DNA of 64,000 bases from Asticcacaulis solisilvae (GCF_017875235.1 NZ_JAGGMI010000003.1:1-64000); one strand, 5' to 3'; numbered from the stretch's first letter, positions 22,931 through 34,324 are shown. Numbers and translations: made by a program. Notes: a model not told the origin generated them from the sequence alone.

Positions 22931-24124
22931 TCATTGCTGAGAAGCCAGATACTCGGAGACAGATGTCCCTTGGCCGATGATCGCGGCTATCTCGCGATAT
23001 AGCCGTCCCCCCTCCGCGCCGCTTGTCAGAACGACAACACCGTCCTGGCGCCTGGGGTCGAAGTAAGCCAGGGTGCGCTCGCCGCCGGGGCGATCGTTGG
23101 AGCCCGTGTGCATGAAAACAGGACCGTCGGCGAATTCCAGACGTCTCCAGCCGAGCGCCACCTTCAATGTTCGCGGGCACACAGTCACCGGCGCGGCGTC
23201 ACACGTCCACTCAGGTTGCGGGCCACGCATCGGACGCAGGCGCTCGAACGCTAATTCTGGCGTCAACCCTTCGCCCTTCATCACACTGGCAAGGAACCGC
23301 GCATAGTCCCCGGCAGTTGTGATCAAATTGTTGGCCGCGTTCCACTGCCCCGCCCTCTCTACCTGCGGTCCGCCCCAGCGGCCGTCGATGTCGAGAGGCA
23401 CGGCAAGCCGCCCCTCCATCCATTCTCGCGATGAAAACGACGTACTGGACATGCGAAGAGGATCGAAGACCTGTTCTTGCGCCAGATCTTCGAAACCGCG
23501 CCCGAGCTTACGTTCTGCGTAGCGTGCGGCATAGTTATAGCCTTCGCCAGAATATCCGTATGCGCTACCGGGAGAGAAGGCGAAGGCAAGCTTTCCATCC
23601 GGGTTGTGGCCGCGCCAGTTTGGGAGCCCTGTTTGGTGGCTCAACGCCATGCGAAGCGTCAGCTGCTGGTGACGCGGGTCCGATGCGATGTCGGGATCGA
23701 CCCAGTACTGTGACATCGGCTCATCGAGTGAAAGCCGGTCTGCGGCGACAAGGCGCAACAATACCTCTGCGGTGACAGGTTTGGTAACGGACGCGAGGTT
23801 GTAGAGTGTGGCGGGCGTGGCGCGGACCCCATCTGACTGTTCCCCGTAGCTCCGTTCGAGGACCATGCGTGCGTCAGCAACAAGGGCGATGCTGACTGAG
23901 GCAACACCATGCTCCCTGAGAAGCGCGGGAACCTGGGTCTCCAGCGCAGCCTGAACAGATGATATCTTTCCACGGCCTGAAGATGCCGTCGCAAGGCTCG
24001 GCAGTGGTTCATCGAAATCCCGACCGTAAGTCCATGTGGGAAGCGTCGCTAAGATCGCGGTCCCGCCCGCCACGCGAAGGATGTGGCGTCTGGTTTGGGG
24101 CTTCTCGTCGCCTTCAGTGTGCAT
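22931..24124 (-). CDS. Serine hydrolase, beta-lactamase family, Tat-type signal
   Basis: A 397-residue protein. T-R-R-H-I-L-R-V-A-G-G (residues 11-21) with a hydrophobic stretch is a twin-arginine-like signal. The catalytic S-x-x-K is Ser112-Val-Thr-Lys115, Y-S-G starts at Tyr191 (Y-S-G-E-G-Y), and H-T-G near residue 336 completes the class C triad of motifs. Paralogue of the downstream gene, with which it overlaps or nearly overlaps at 22931-22934. It is divergent from a LysR regulator across 236 nt holding a CTAAT...ATTAG dyad, the arrangement of ampC and ampR. A role in beta-lactam or ester hydrolysis is inference. Confidence 0.86.
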   Translation of the reverse strand: MHTEGDEKPQTRRHILRVAGGTAILATLPTWTYGRDFDEPLPSLATASSGRGKISSVQAALETQVPALLREHGVASVSIALVADARMVLERSYGEQSDGVRATPATLYNLASVTKPVTAEVLLRLVAADRLSLDEPMSQYWVDPDIASDPRHQQLTLRMALSHQTGLPNWRGHNPDGKLAFAFSPGSAYGYSGEGYNYAARYAERKLGRGFEDLAQEQVFDPLRMSSTSFSSREWMEGRLAVPLDIDGRWGGPQVERAGQWNAANNLITTAGDYARFLASVMKGEGLTPELAFERLRPMRGPQPEWTCDAAPVTVCPRTLKVALGWRRLEFADGPVFMHTGSNDRPGGERTLAYFDPRRQDGVVVLTSGAEGGRLYREIAAIIGQGTSVSEYLASQQ

Positions 24125-24185
24125 TTGGCCGCCCTAAGATGACGATTAAGGGTACGTGTTTATCGCCCGCTGACAATTGTTCAAA

Positions 24186-24203
24186 TCTAATGCTGTCATT
24201 AGA
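24186..24203. promoter_or_regulatory. Candidate LysR operator with GcvA-type CTAAT half-sites
   Basis: TCTAATG-CTGT-CATTAGA is a perfect 7-bp inverted repeat between the divergent serine-hydrolase and LysR genes. The arms contain CTAAT and ATTAG, the half-site described for GcvA-type LysR proteins. A second dyad TGACAATTGTTCA lies at 24171-24183. Confidence 0.6.
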
Positions 24204-24360
24204 ATATCTTTGGGCTGAAGCTTCGGTGCCGGCGTCTCGCTGTATCTTGCAAGGACCACGGCCTACCTCGCGCGAGTGTCTTGGAACGGTACGTATCCAT
24301 CGCGTTCCAGGGACCTGAGTGTTCATGTACCGCCTTCGCTTAAACATGGGAGTTTTGAGA

Positions 24361-25356
24361 ATGGCCGGTAAAATGGGTGAAGAGGATGTCCAGGGCTATC
24401 GGGTCGATGCACAGCTGTTGTCCGATTTATGGATTTTCCGCATGGCCGCGCGCGTTGGGTCAATAACAGGTGCGGCCAGTCGGCTGGGTGTAACCCAGGG
24501 CGCCGTCAGCCAGCGCGTCATCCGCCTCGAAGGCCGACTTGGCACGACCCTGTTTTCCCGAAAGAAGGGCCGCCTGGTCCTGACGTCCGCAGGCGAAAAC
24601 CTTCTCGGTACGATGAATGAAGTGGCGACGAAACTGAACGGCGCGCTGAGCCGGTTCGACCGTGTGCGACGCTCCTCTCTCGTGGTCAGCTGCCTGCCTT
24701 CATTGGCCATGGAGTGGCTGGTCCCACGTTTACAAGGCTTCTACCAGGAAAACCCGGATATTGAGCTGTTCATTCGCGGCGAGTTCAACCAGGCGACGGC
24801 AGAGCGCATGGAAGACAAGGGCATCGACGTGCTCATTTGCTACCAGAATGCGCCAACTGAAGACGTATATGAACTCGGATCATTCCAGGAGATGATCGTT
24901 CCAGTCTGCTCCAGGTCCTATAAGAACGCTATGAACGCAGAAACCGAGGATACACAATTCATCCGCCTTCATGACGACGCGCCGTGGGACGATGTACCGT
25001 GGCAAGGCCGCCCGACGGAAGTGGAATGGGAATCGTGGCAATCAGCCCGCCCGCAATGGCGCGGCCAGATTGTCGGCGACCGCCATTTCAACCTGTCGCA
25101 TCTCGCTTATCACGCGGCACTAAGCGATCAAGGCGTGGCCATCGGACGCACTGTCCTCGTCAACCGTCTTATCAACCGTGGCGAACTGATCGCGGCGACT
25201 TCGCTGAAGCCCGCTCCCGGGGGAAAATACCGGATTGTCGCAAACCGCCCAGGCGATGCACGGTCCGCCGTGCGAAAGTTCGCCAATTGGGTCGTTCAGG
25301 CCATGAAAGATACGCAGAAAGAAACCTTGTCCAAGATGGCCTCCGCCGCCGAATAG
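24361..25356 (+). CDS. LysR-family regulator of the GcvA/AmpR type
   Basis: A 331-residue protein. The helix-turn-helix is residues about 18-78 (W-I-F-R-M-A-A-R-V-G-S-I-T-G-A-A with L-G-V-T-Q-G-A-V-S-Q), followed by a linker helix and an effector domain. F-N-L-S-H-L-A-Y-H-A-A-L-S-D-Q-G-V-A-I-G resembles the GcvA/AmpR effector-domain segment. Several in-frame starts exist (24319 GTG, 24325, 24346, 24361, 24373); 24361 has GGGAG upstream. Its position suggests it controls the two divergent beta-lactamase-family genes, in the way AmpR controls ampC with cell-wall fragments as signal. That is inference. Confidence 0.87.
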   Translation: MAGKMGEEDVQGYRVDAQLLSDLWIFRMAARVGSITGAASRLGVTQGAVSQRVIRLEGRLGTTLFSRKKGRLVLTSAGENLLGTMNEVATKLNGALSRFDRVRRSSLVVSCLPSLAMEWLVPRLQGFYQENPDIELFIRGEFNQATAERMEDKGIDVLICYQNAPTEDVYELGSFQEMIVPVCSRSYKNAMNAETEDTQFIRLHDDAPWDDVPWQGRPTEVEWESWQSARPQWRGQIVGDRHFNLSHLAYHAALSDQGVAIGRTVLVNRLINRGELIAATSLKPAPGGKYRIVANRPGDARSAVRKFANWVVQAMKDTQKETLSKMASAAE

Positions 25357-25448
25357 CTCAAACGGCAATAGCTGCGGCGAATGTCCGCTTAGGGAAGATT
25401 CACTTGCTGGAGCACAATGTCCGCTACTGGCGCCATCTCCCCGTCCCC

Positions 25449-26747
25449 TCACCGCGCCTCGAACACCAGCACCTCACCCGTTGCGGTGACGGCGATCAGC
25501 CGGCCATCGACAAGGATCGGTGACGCCACGAACGCCCCCAGCGCCTTGACCTCTTCGACCCCGGCCTGGAGCTGGCGGCCAGGGCCGAACAGGCGGGCAT
25601 CGCGCAACTTGCCCGCATCATCAAGGATATCATCCACGTCAAGTCGGCTTTCCGGCGTCCGCCAGGTCCATGTCGTTTCCCCCGTTTCCGTATCGAATGT
25701 ATAAAGCGCACCCGTCATCGTCCCGGTGATGACCGAACGCCCCGCCACCACCGGCGAGGCGTAGGTCCACACGCCCGTCCGGCTGCGAAAACGCTCATGG
25801 CCCGTGTGTTTGTCGAGCGCCACGAGCAGCCCCGTATCCGACGTGCCGAAGTAGATGTTGCGGTCGTCAATGGCGGCGGTCGCCAGCACCCAGCTTCCCG
25901 ATGCGTCATACTTCCACTTCACCGCGCCGGTTCCGGCATTGAGCGCATAGACGAAGCCGTCGCGCGCCCCGGCATAGACGGTGTCTCCATCGACCGACGG
26001 CGCGGCGGTGATCCCCAGCATGACGCTCATCTTGTGGTCGGCGCCGCCCTGGAAGGCCCAGGCCTCAACGCCGGTCTTCGCATCCAGCGCCAGCAGCCGC
26101 GTTCCCCACGTGCCGACCACGATCTTTCCGTCGGCCCAGGCCGGGGAGGAATGGATCGGATCAACAGCGTCATGCGCCCACAACAGCTTGCCTGTCGCGG
26201 CGTCGAGCGCGCGGACGTGTCCGTCGCTGCTGCCGAAATAGACGACGCCGTCGCGCACCAGGGGCGACGACTGATAGAGGTCCCACGGATCGGGCACCGG
26301 CCCGAGGCTGGCGTCCAGGCCGTAGCCGCCGACCGCGGCGAAACGGTGCTCCCCTCCCGTCCGGAACCGCCACAACAACTGCCCGTCCAGCGACAGGGCG
26401 TAGAAGACGCCGTCGCGGCTGAGGAAATGAACGCGGCCATCGGCCACCGCCGGGGTCGAGGCGATGGCGCCTTCGCTATGGAAGAGCCACGCGACCTTAA
26501 GCGTCGTCATGTCGAGCGCGTAGAGGTTGCCGTTTTCCGCCGCCACGAACAGCCGCCCATTCGCTACCACCGGCGATGCGCTGACCGGGGCATGGAGGGC
26601 GCGCGTCCGTGACAGTTTCAAGTCGCGGATCCGCGCTGCCTCTACCCGTCCGCTCCGCGCCGCGTCGTGCATGAAGGTCGGCCAATCTTCGGCGCGCGCT
26701 CCGAAGGCGACGCAGGACAGGACAAGGGCAGTGATCAGGGGTTTCAT
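25449..26747 (-). CDS. Secreted PQQ-type beta-propeller protein
   Basis: A 432-residue protein with a signal peptide (residues 1-19, G-A-R-A cleavage). About seven blades of the PQQ-repeat type follow, each with Y-A-L-D/A-L-D-x-x-T-G-x-x-x-W, e.g. L-Y-A-L-D-M-T-T, R-A-L-D-A-A-T-G, L-A-L-D-A-K-T-G, Y-A-L-N-A-G-T-G and Y-T-F-D-T-E-T-G. It lacks the methanol-dehydrogenase catalytic segment and is probably a binding or scaffold protein related to BamB. It lies 80 nt after the ToxR-like regulator in the same direction. Confidence 0.8.
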   Translation of the reverse strand: MKPLITALVLSCVAFGARAEDWPTFMHDAARSGRVEAARIRDLKLSRTRALHAPVSASPVVANGRLFVAAENGNLYALDMTTLKVAWLFHSEGAIASTPAVADGRVHFLSRDGVFYALSLDGQLLWRFRTGGEHRFAAVGGYGLDASLGPVPDPWDLYQSSPLVRDGVVYFGSSDGHVRALDAATGKLLWAHDAVDPIHSSPAWADGKIVVGTWGTRLLALDAKTGVEAWAFQGGADHKMSVMLGITAAPSVDGDTVYAGARDGFVYALNAGTGAVKWKYDASGSWVLATAAIDDRNIYFGTSDTGLLVALDKHTGHERFRSRTGVWTYASPVVAGRSVITGTMTGALYTFDTETGETTWTWRTPESRLDVDDILDDAGKLRDARLFGPGRQLQAGVEEVKALGAFVASPILVDGRLIAVTATGEVLVFEAR

Positions 26748-26827
26748 CGGCTTCCACCTGGGTTGAACGTGGCGGCACGATGGCTGGGGCTCAAGGCAGT
26801 CGCCAAGTAAAGGAAGCTGAAGAAAGT

Positions 26828-28315
26828 CTAATCGACAGGTGTCTTCATGTTCGCCGCCCACGCCTGGAAGCGCGGATCGTCGCGCACACCGGCATAGGCT
26901 GGATCGACATTGGCCCAAAGCAACGGTATCTGGTTCTGCGCAAAGGCCTGTTCCAGGTGGATCATGGCCTCGTCGGTCCGCCCGGCCTCCAGCGCATAGC
27001 GCGCCCACGACAGCGGGGGCGTGTAATGGCCGAGGTCTTTCGTCTCTTTCCGCGCCAGCAGCCAGCCAAAGACCGCCTTCATCCCGCCGGCGGTCAGCGC
27101 CGCCCGTGCCGACGCGACGTCCGCGTCGCCATAGCCTTGGGCGCGCATCAGCCATTCCAGGTGCGCAAACGCCTCGGCATCGCGTCCGGCCCTGGTGTAG
27201 AGGCGCAACGCCGAAACATGGAAGGCCTTGTCGCCCGCCCCGCCACTTTCGATGCGCCGCAACTCATGCAAGGCCAGATCGTCGCGGCCGTGCATCTGAT
27301 AGAGCCAGACCGCCATGGTGCCCGAATAGTGGAGCGGATTGAGACGCCGCGCGTCCTTTATCTGTGCCAGCGACTCGTCGAAGCGCCCCTGCGCCAGCAG
27401 AAAGCCGGAATAGCCCAGCGCCGTGTAGTCATGACGCGGACTGACGCGCCGCGCCGTGCGGTAATCCGCTTCGGCGCCCGCCATGTCATGGCGACAGAGG
27501 AAGCGTCCGTCAGCGCGCCGCTTGTAGGCCCAATTATGCCGCGGCTCCATACTTATCGCCTTGTCAAGCAGGCCAATGACCTCCCGGCAGTTGTCGGGCT
27601 CGACCAAGGCGTCGCCCAGAAGCCGTATCTTGGCGTCGGCCAACCTGGCAAAGGCCTCGGCCGAGGGCTCCCGCGCAGCCAGTGCATGCAGGTCGCGCAC
27701 GACCTCCCTCTGCCGGGCGGGGTCGCCGGTGTCCAGTCTTGCCTCGATATCGGCGTAGAAAGCGATCTTGGACTTCGGCTGCGTACTCTGGACAGCGAAG
27801 CCCACGCCCACCAGGGCCAACGCCGCTATGGGCAGGACGATCCCCCAGCGGACCGGCCAACGGGCCCACGGTTCCTGGCTACGCAGGGCAGGCGCTTCGA
27901 TACGCCCGGCCTCGGCCACCAGTTGATAACCCTTGCCGGGCACGGTCTTGATGTAGGATGGCGCGCGCGGATCATCGCCCAACGCCTTGCGCACCTGGCT
28001 GATGGCGACCGTCAGGCTCTCGTCGGTCACGGTCCGGCCGGCCCACACGGTTTTCAGCAGCCAGTCCTTGGGCAGGACCTCGCCGCGATGGTCGGCAAAG
28101 GCGATAAGCAGGTAGACCAGGCGGCTTTCCAGCTCGACCTGGACGTCGGCTTGCACCAGCCGGTTGGTGCGCGTGCACAGTGTCCAGGCGCCGATGCGAT
28201 ACGACGCGCCGGACGCTTCGGGACTGTAGGAAGGCTCCACCATAGGCCGTGAATATGGCGGGATATCGTTGGCGTCAATGGGGAGTGATGGAGCTTCGGG
28301 GCGGTACGTTGTCAC
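26828..28315 (-). CDS. Membrane-bound ToxR/CadC-like regulator with TPR domain
   Basis: A 495-residue protein. Residues about 38-115 are an OmpR-type winged helix (L-E-S-R-L-V-Y-L-L-I-A-F and S-Y-I-K-T-V-P-G-K-G-Y-Q-L), a transmembrane helix lies at about 155-178 (G-I-V-L-P-I-A-A-L-A-L-V-G-V), and the periplasmic part from about 200 is a TPR-like helical repeat domain. This one-component layout binds DNA from the membrane. The start is uncertain: GTG 28315 gives the full frame, ATG 28243 is 24 codons shorter, neither has a good ribosome binding site. The target may be the PQQ-type propeller gene next in line. Confidence 0.82.
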   Translation of the reverse strand: MTTYRPEAPSLPIDANDIPPYSRPMVEPSYSPEASGASYRIGAWTLCTRTNRLVQADVQVELESRLVYLLIAFADHRGEVLPKDWLLKTVWAGRTVTDESLTVAISQVRKALGDDPRAPSYIKTVPGKGYQLVAEAGRIEAPALRSQEPWARWPVRWGIVLPIAALALVGVGFAVQSTQPKSKIAFYADIEARLDTGDPARQREVVRDLHALAAREPSAEAFARLADAKIRLLGDALVEPDNCREVIGLLDKAISMEPRHNWAYKRRADGRFLCRHDMAGAEADYRTARRVSPRHDYTALGYSGFLLAQGRFDESLAQIKDARRLNPLHYSGTMAVWLYQMHGRDDLALHELRRIESGGAGDKAFHVSALRLYTRAGRDAEAFAHLEWLMRAQGYGDADVASARAALTAGGMKAVFGWLLARKETKDLGHYTPPLSWARYALEAGRTDEAMIHLEQAFAQNQIPLLWANVDPAYAGVRDDPRFQAWAANMKTPVD

Positions 28316-28336
28316 GCCGCCGAACGTTATGGCCTT

Positions 28337-28470
28337 CCCTCCTGCCTACGACGTGGGGGAGGTGGCGTCGAGCGTAAATGAAGCTGACGGAGGCACGCTA
28401 CGGACCGGGAATACCCCTCCACCGCCTTCGGCGGTCCCCCTCCCCACCTTCGGTAGGGAGGAGAGAGCAA
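28337..28470. repeat. Dispersed repeat family B, copy 2
   Basis: CTCCTGCCTACGACGTGGGGGAGGTGGCG, then GACGGAGG, ACCCCTCC and CCCTCCCCACC...GGTAGGGAGGA. Same block order as the other copies, with point differences. Confidence 0.7.
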
Positions 28471-28521
28471 CCTGAATCGCCTTAACTAAGCAGGCGAGGG
28501 ATTGCTTGAGACCTGTCAACG

Positions 28522-28640
28522 TCTACCCTCCTCCCTAGCGCGAAGCGATGGGGAGGTGGCGTCAAGCGTAAGCGAAGACGACGGAGGGGTATTACGGTCG
28601 GTGATTACCTATCCGTCGTCTTCGGTAGGGATGAAGTTTT
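28522..28640. repeat. Dispersed repeat family B, copy 3
   Basis: CCCTCCTCCCTAGCGCGAAGC-GATGGGGAGGTGGCGTC, then GACGGAGGGGTATTACGG and a distal TCGGTAGGGATG arm. Nearly identical over its first half to copy 4 at 53358. Tandem with copy 2 behind katG; nothing else lies in 28471-28521. Confidence 0.72.
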
Positions 28641-28652
28641 TTGGCGCAATCC

Positions 28653-30932
<2,280 letters not shown>

Positions 30933-30946
30933 CTACGGAACACCTT

Positions 30947-31273
30947 TTACGTCATCAGGGTAGACCAGACAGGTGTCACCAGGGCATGGCCATGGGCGAT
31001 TTCGGCGAGGACGTCGAACACAGTGGCCTGGATCGGCGCGATACAGGTGGCGTCGGAGGTGTCGATGCGGATGGTGATGCCCTCCGCGGCCGTCCTGAGC
31101 GTGATGATGGTCACCTCGGACAAGGTAATGATCGTGCCATTGGCGGTGACGCGGACCTCGAACCTGTGCGCCCAGTGTTCAGCCAGTTGAAGCACGTACA
31201 CCGCCCCCTGTGTCGTGTGGATCAGCGCTTCGCTGGTAATCACGGTATTGGGCACGAATCTACTCCAGGGCAT
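30947..31273 (-). CDS. DUF2218-family small protein
   Basis: A 108-residue protein. S-E-A-L-I-H-T-T near the start, Y-V-L-Q-L-A-E-H-W-A-H-R-F-E-V and a C-terminal V-L-A-E-I-A-H-G match the DUF2218 pattern (S-E-A ... Y-x-x-Q-L-x-x-H-x-A-H). DUF2218 proteins occur near siderophore or haem genes in many bacteria, though their biochemistry is not known. ATG 31273 lacks a strong ribosome binding site; a longer frame reaches 31441 but enters non-coding-looking DNA. It sits upstream of katG on the same strand. Confidence 0.65.
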   Translation of the reverse strand: MPWSRFVPNTVITSEALIHTTQGAVYVLQLAEHWAHRFEVRVTANGTIITLSEVTIITLRTAAEGITIRIDTSDATCIAPIQATVFDVLAEIAHGHALVTPVWSTLMT

Positions 31274-31503
31274 ATGCAATCGTTTTCGCCCTGCGTACAC
31301 GTGTGCACTCAGATAACAAGCGTTTCCTGAAAATATCAAAATTTTTGCGCGCGAAAGGACCTGATGTAATTTTCTGCAAATGTTTGCAAAGTTGTGCTTG
31401 GCACGAAAAACGCCATACCCGAAGGACATGGCGTTGAACAACCAGCAGCATCCCTAAAAGCCCATCAAGGGAAATTTCGGGTGGATCCGCATTTGCATCG
31501 GCA

Positions 31504-31518
31504 AATTGTATGACATAT
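31504..31518. promoter_or_regulatory. Putative operator, GH27 promoter
   Basis: AATTGTATGACATAT, 42 nt before the GH27 start. It shares A-[AT]-TTGT-N-N-GAC with the reverse complement of the boxes before GH31 (34193) and GH42 (14115). Confidence 0.4.
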
Positions 31519-31559
31519 GCTGGCCATAAAACATCACAAAACACATTTGGGGAGGTAGC

Positions 31560-33467
31560 ATGCGCCTGTCGCATCTTATTGCCGTATCGTGCGCGGCCTT
31601 GCTTTTTTCCGGCGTCTGCCACGCCCAGTCCACGGATCCGCTGAAACCCACGGGCCAGTGGAGCGCGCCGCGCATCGGCGCCGCCGCGACGCCTCCCATG
31701 GGCTGGAATTCGTGGAACGCCTTCCACACCGAGGTTGATGAGACCAAGGTGATGGGCGCGGCTCAGGCCCTGGTCGATACCGGCCTCTCGAAGCTCGGCT
31801 ACCGCTATGTCAATATAGACGACGGCTGGTGGCTGAAGCGCCGCCAATCGGATCAGCGCGTCGAAATCCGCACCTCCATCTTCCCCAGTGCCAAGACCAG
31901 CGACGGCAAAACCAGCTTCAAGCCCTATGTCGACCGGCTGCACGCCATGGGCCTCAAGGCCGGCATCTATACCGATGTCGGCCGCAACGCGTGCTCGCAG
32001 GCCTATGACCTGCATTCCCCGAACCTGCCCGAAGGCACGACGGCCGAACGCGAGGTGGGGCTCTATGGCCACGTCGACGGCGATATCCGCACCTATTTCA
32101 AGGACTGGGGCTTCGACTATATCAAGGTCGACGCCTGCGGCATCGCCGACTATGCCGCCGACCGCACGCACGTGAAGGACAAGGCTTATCAGCCGTTCGC
32201 ACCGATCATGGTCCGCGCTCAACCGGCCCTGACCGACGTTGCCGCCGTGCGCAATCTCTACGAAGAGGTCGGCGCGGCGCTCAAGACATACAATCCCGAC
32301 GGCGACTACGTCTATTCGATCTGCAACTGGGGCCAGGCCGATGTCCGCCAGTGGGGCCAGCGCGTCGGCAACAGCTGGCGGACCAGCGACGACATCTATG
32401 CGCGCTGGTCGCGCATGCTGCACAGCTTCGACAGCGCCGCTACCCGCAGCCTCTACAGCCATCCCGGCGCGTGGAACGACCCGGACATGCTGTTCATCGG
32501 CACGGGGGATTTCGACGCCAACCACCTGATCGAGGCGCGCTCGCACTTTACCCTGTGGGCGATGATCAATGCGCCGCTCCTGATCGGCTACGATCTGCGT
32601 GGCGCCCCGAAGTCTCTGATCGATATCCTCGGCAATGCCGACCTCATCGCCGCCAACCAGGACCCGGCGGGCAATCAGGCGGTTCTGGCGCACCGGTCCG
32701 ACGACGTCGACATCCTGGTCAAGACGCTGTCGAACGGGCGCAAGGCCGTAGTGCTGTTCAACCGCGGGCTGGAACCCTACGACATCACGCTTACAGCGGC
32801 GCAGCTCAAGTACGACGCCGCGGCGCCCATCACCCTGACCGACATGTGGACCAAGACCAAAGAGGCGCCGTTCACGCGCGAGAAGACGTTCAAGCTGGCG
32901 CCGCGCGAAAGCCGCGCCTTCTACGCCGACGGCACGCGCGCCTTGGCCGAAGGCCTCTACCTGTCGGAAATGACCGGCAGCATCCACGTCGCCGCCGATG
33001 GCGTCCCCTTCCCCGAGCCCGATCCGGAAATCCACCGCCCCAGCGGCTGGGGCAGCACGCGCAGCAGCGGCGAATGGCCAGGCTACCCCGGCTGGGGCGG
33101 CGCCCAGGCCGACGCCAGCCCATACAGCACGGGCCTTGCCATCGGCCGTGAGCGCTTCGACACCGGCATTGGCATCCTGTCCAATTCGCGCCTCGAAGTC
33201 CGCGCCGGCCGCAAGGCCACGCGCTTCGCAGCCACGGCCGGCGTCGACAACGCCACGCGCAACCGCACAAGCAAGGTCCGCTTCGAGGTCTATGGCGACG
33301 GCAGGCTTTTGAGCCAATCCGAATGGCTTGGCTTTGGCATGGCGCCGCAAGCGCTGTCCGCCGACGTCACTGGCATCGATATCGTCGAACTGGTCGTCCG
33401 CCAGCAGGACGCGTCCGGCCCCGTCGCCACGACCTGGGGCAAGGCAGCGCTGCTGAAAGGCCAGTAA
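31560..33467 (+). CDS. Secreted alpha-galactosidase GH27 with C-terminal NPCBM
   Basis: A 635-residue protein with a signal peptide (residues 1-22, C-H-A-Q). The GH27 barrel begins P-P-M-G-W-N-S-W-N-A-F and holds Y-V-N-I-D-D-G-W-W, nucleophile Asp191 (Y-I-K-V-D-A-C-G), the acid/base Asp near 278 (W-R-T-S-D-D-I) and W-N-D-P-D-M-L at 305-311. A beta-sandwich (about 385-465) follows. Residues 480-630 resemble an NPCBM carbohydrate-binding module (I-G-I-L-S-N-S-R-L-E-V, V-R-F-E-V-Y-G-D-G). The enzyme removes alpha-1,6-galactose from galactomannan or raffinose-type sugars. Start has GGGGAGG upstream. First gene of the sugar cluster with the hydrolase four nt behind. Confidence 0.93.
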   Translation: MRLSHLIAVSCAALLFSGVCHAQSTDPLKPTGQWSAPRIGAAATPPMGWNSWNAFHTEVDETKVMGAAQALVDTGLSKLGYRYVNIDDGWWLKRRQSDQRVEIRTSIFPSAKTSDGKTSFKPYVDRLHAMGLKAGIYTDVGRNACSQAYDLHSPNLPEGTTAEREVGLYGHVDGDIRTYFKDWGFDYIKVDACGIADYAADRTHVKDKAYQPFAPIMVRAQPALTDVAAVRNLYEEVGAALKTYNPDGDYVYSICNWGQADVRQWGQRVGNSWRTSDDIYARWSRMLHSFDSAATRSLYSHPGAWNDPDMLFIGTGDFDANHLIEARSHFTLWAMINAPLLIGYDLRGAPKSLIDILGNADLIAANQDPAGNQAVLAHRSDDVDILVKTLSNGRKAVVLFNRGLEPYDITLTAAQLKYDAAAPITLTDMWTKTKEAPFTREKTFKLAPRESRAFYADGTRALAEGLYLSEMTGSIHVAADGVPFPEPDPEIHRPSGWGSTRSSGEWPGYPGWGGAQADASPYSTGLAIGRERFDTGIGILSNSRLEVRAGRKATRFAATAGVDNATRNRTSKVRFEVYGDGRLLSQSEWLGFGMAPQALSADVTGIDIVELVVRQQDASGPVATTWGKAALLKGQ

Positions 33468-33471
33468 CGGC

Positions 33472-34158
33472 GTGCCCTATACCACCCGAACCCTGGCGAC
33501 AGGCGGAGACGCCTTCGACATCGACGTCTACGAAGTGCGCGCCCCCGCCCGCACGATCATGTTCGCGGCCGGGCGCGGCGGCAGCCCCGCCCGCCACCGC
33601 GGACTGCTGGACCGGCTGGCCGGGGCGGGCCTTTTCGTTGTCGCCCCGCACTTCGACATGATCACCTCGCCCATGGCCGGCGCGGACGACCTGCGCCAAC
33701 GCCTGAAGCGGCTCGAAAAGGCGATCGCGGCCTTCGCACCGGACGGCGTTCCGATCGTCGGCGCCGGACATTCGATTGGCGGAAGTCTCCTGCTGGTGAT
33801 GGCCGGCGCCACCGCCTGGACCTTTTCCCGCGAGTCCGTATCGGCCACGACAAGGACGGATTTCCGCCGGCTCATCCTGTTCGCGCCGCCCACCCAGTTC
33901 TTCCGGGGTCCCGGCGCGCTGGACGGCGTGAACGTGCCCGTCACCGTCTGGTCGGGCGGGCGCGACGACATCACCCCGCCCGAACAGGCGACGTTCCTGA
34001 AAGACGCCATCGGCGCCGAGGTCCGCCTGGCTGAGGACGCGGGCCACTTCACCTTCATGGACGATCTGCCACCGCAGGTCAGCGATCCACACCCCGACCG
34101 GCCAGCCTTCCTGGCGGCTCTGGTGGACGAGGTTCGCCGGCTGGCCACGGAGGTGTGA
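33472..34158 (+). CDS. Alpha/beta-hydrolase, dienelactone/serine-hydrolase type
   Basis: A 228-residue protein with the nucleophile elbow G-H-S-I-G-G, acid D-D-I-T-P (in G-G-R-D-D-I) and His of A-G-H-F-T-F. No signal peptide, so cytoplasmic. GTG start at 33472, four nt after the GH27 stop (the GH27 end AAAGGCCAGTAACG may supply the ribosome binding site), so it is co-transcribed with it. The substrate may be an acetylated sugar or unrelated. Confidence 0.75.
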   Translation: MPYTTRTLATGGDAFDIDVYEVRAPARTIMFAAGRGGSPARHRGLLDRLAGAGLFVVAPHFDMITSPMAGADDLRQRLKRLEKAIAAFAPDGVPIVGAGHSIGGSLLLVMAGATAWTFSRESVSATTRTDFRRLILFAPPTQFFRGPGALDGVNVPVTVWSGGRDDITPPEQATFLKDAIGAEVRLAEDAGHFTFMDDLPPQVSDPHPDRPAFLAALVDEVRRLATEV

Positions 34159-34192
34159 CAGCGCGTCCCTCTGACGAATCCCATAAAATGAT

Positions 34193-34205
34193 ATAGTCAG
34201 ACAAT
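34193..34205. promoter_or_regulatory. Putative operator, GH31 promoter
   Basis: ATAGTC-A-GACAAT, 120 nt before the GH31 start, followed by TGCG. The near-perfect dyad of the same kind before GH42 suggests one repressor or activator. Confidence 0.45.
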
Positions 34206-34224
34206 TGCGGGGACGCAGCAATGA

Positions 34225-34238
34225 TGTTACCGGTACCT
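34225..34238. promoter_or_regulatory. LacI-type operator-like palindrome before GH31
   Basis: TGTTACCGGTACCT has the central CG and ACCGGT core typical of LacI-family operators and lies 87 nt before the GH31 start. Only one copy was seen in the window. Confidence 0.45.
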
Positions 34239-34324
34239 TCCGCGCCGGGACATGGGCGCAATCAATGGGCGCAGCGATAAGACGCCCGGCCTGTCGCGCA
34301 GGCGGCATGATGCGGAGGAAATAT

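Noticed and set aside
27972-28178. Short minus-strand frames inside the ToxR-like gene
   Set aside because: Out of frame with a well-supported gene; no start signals.
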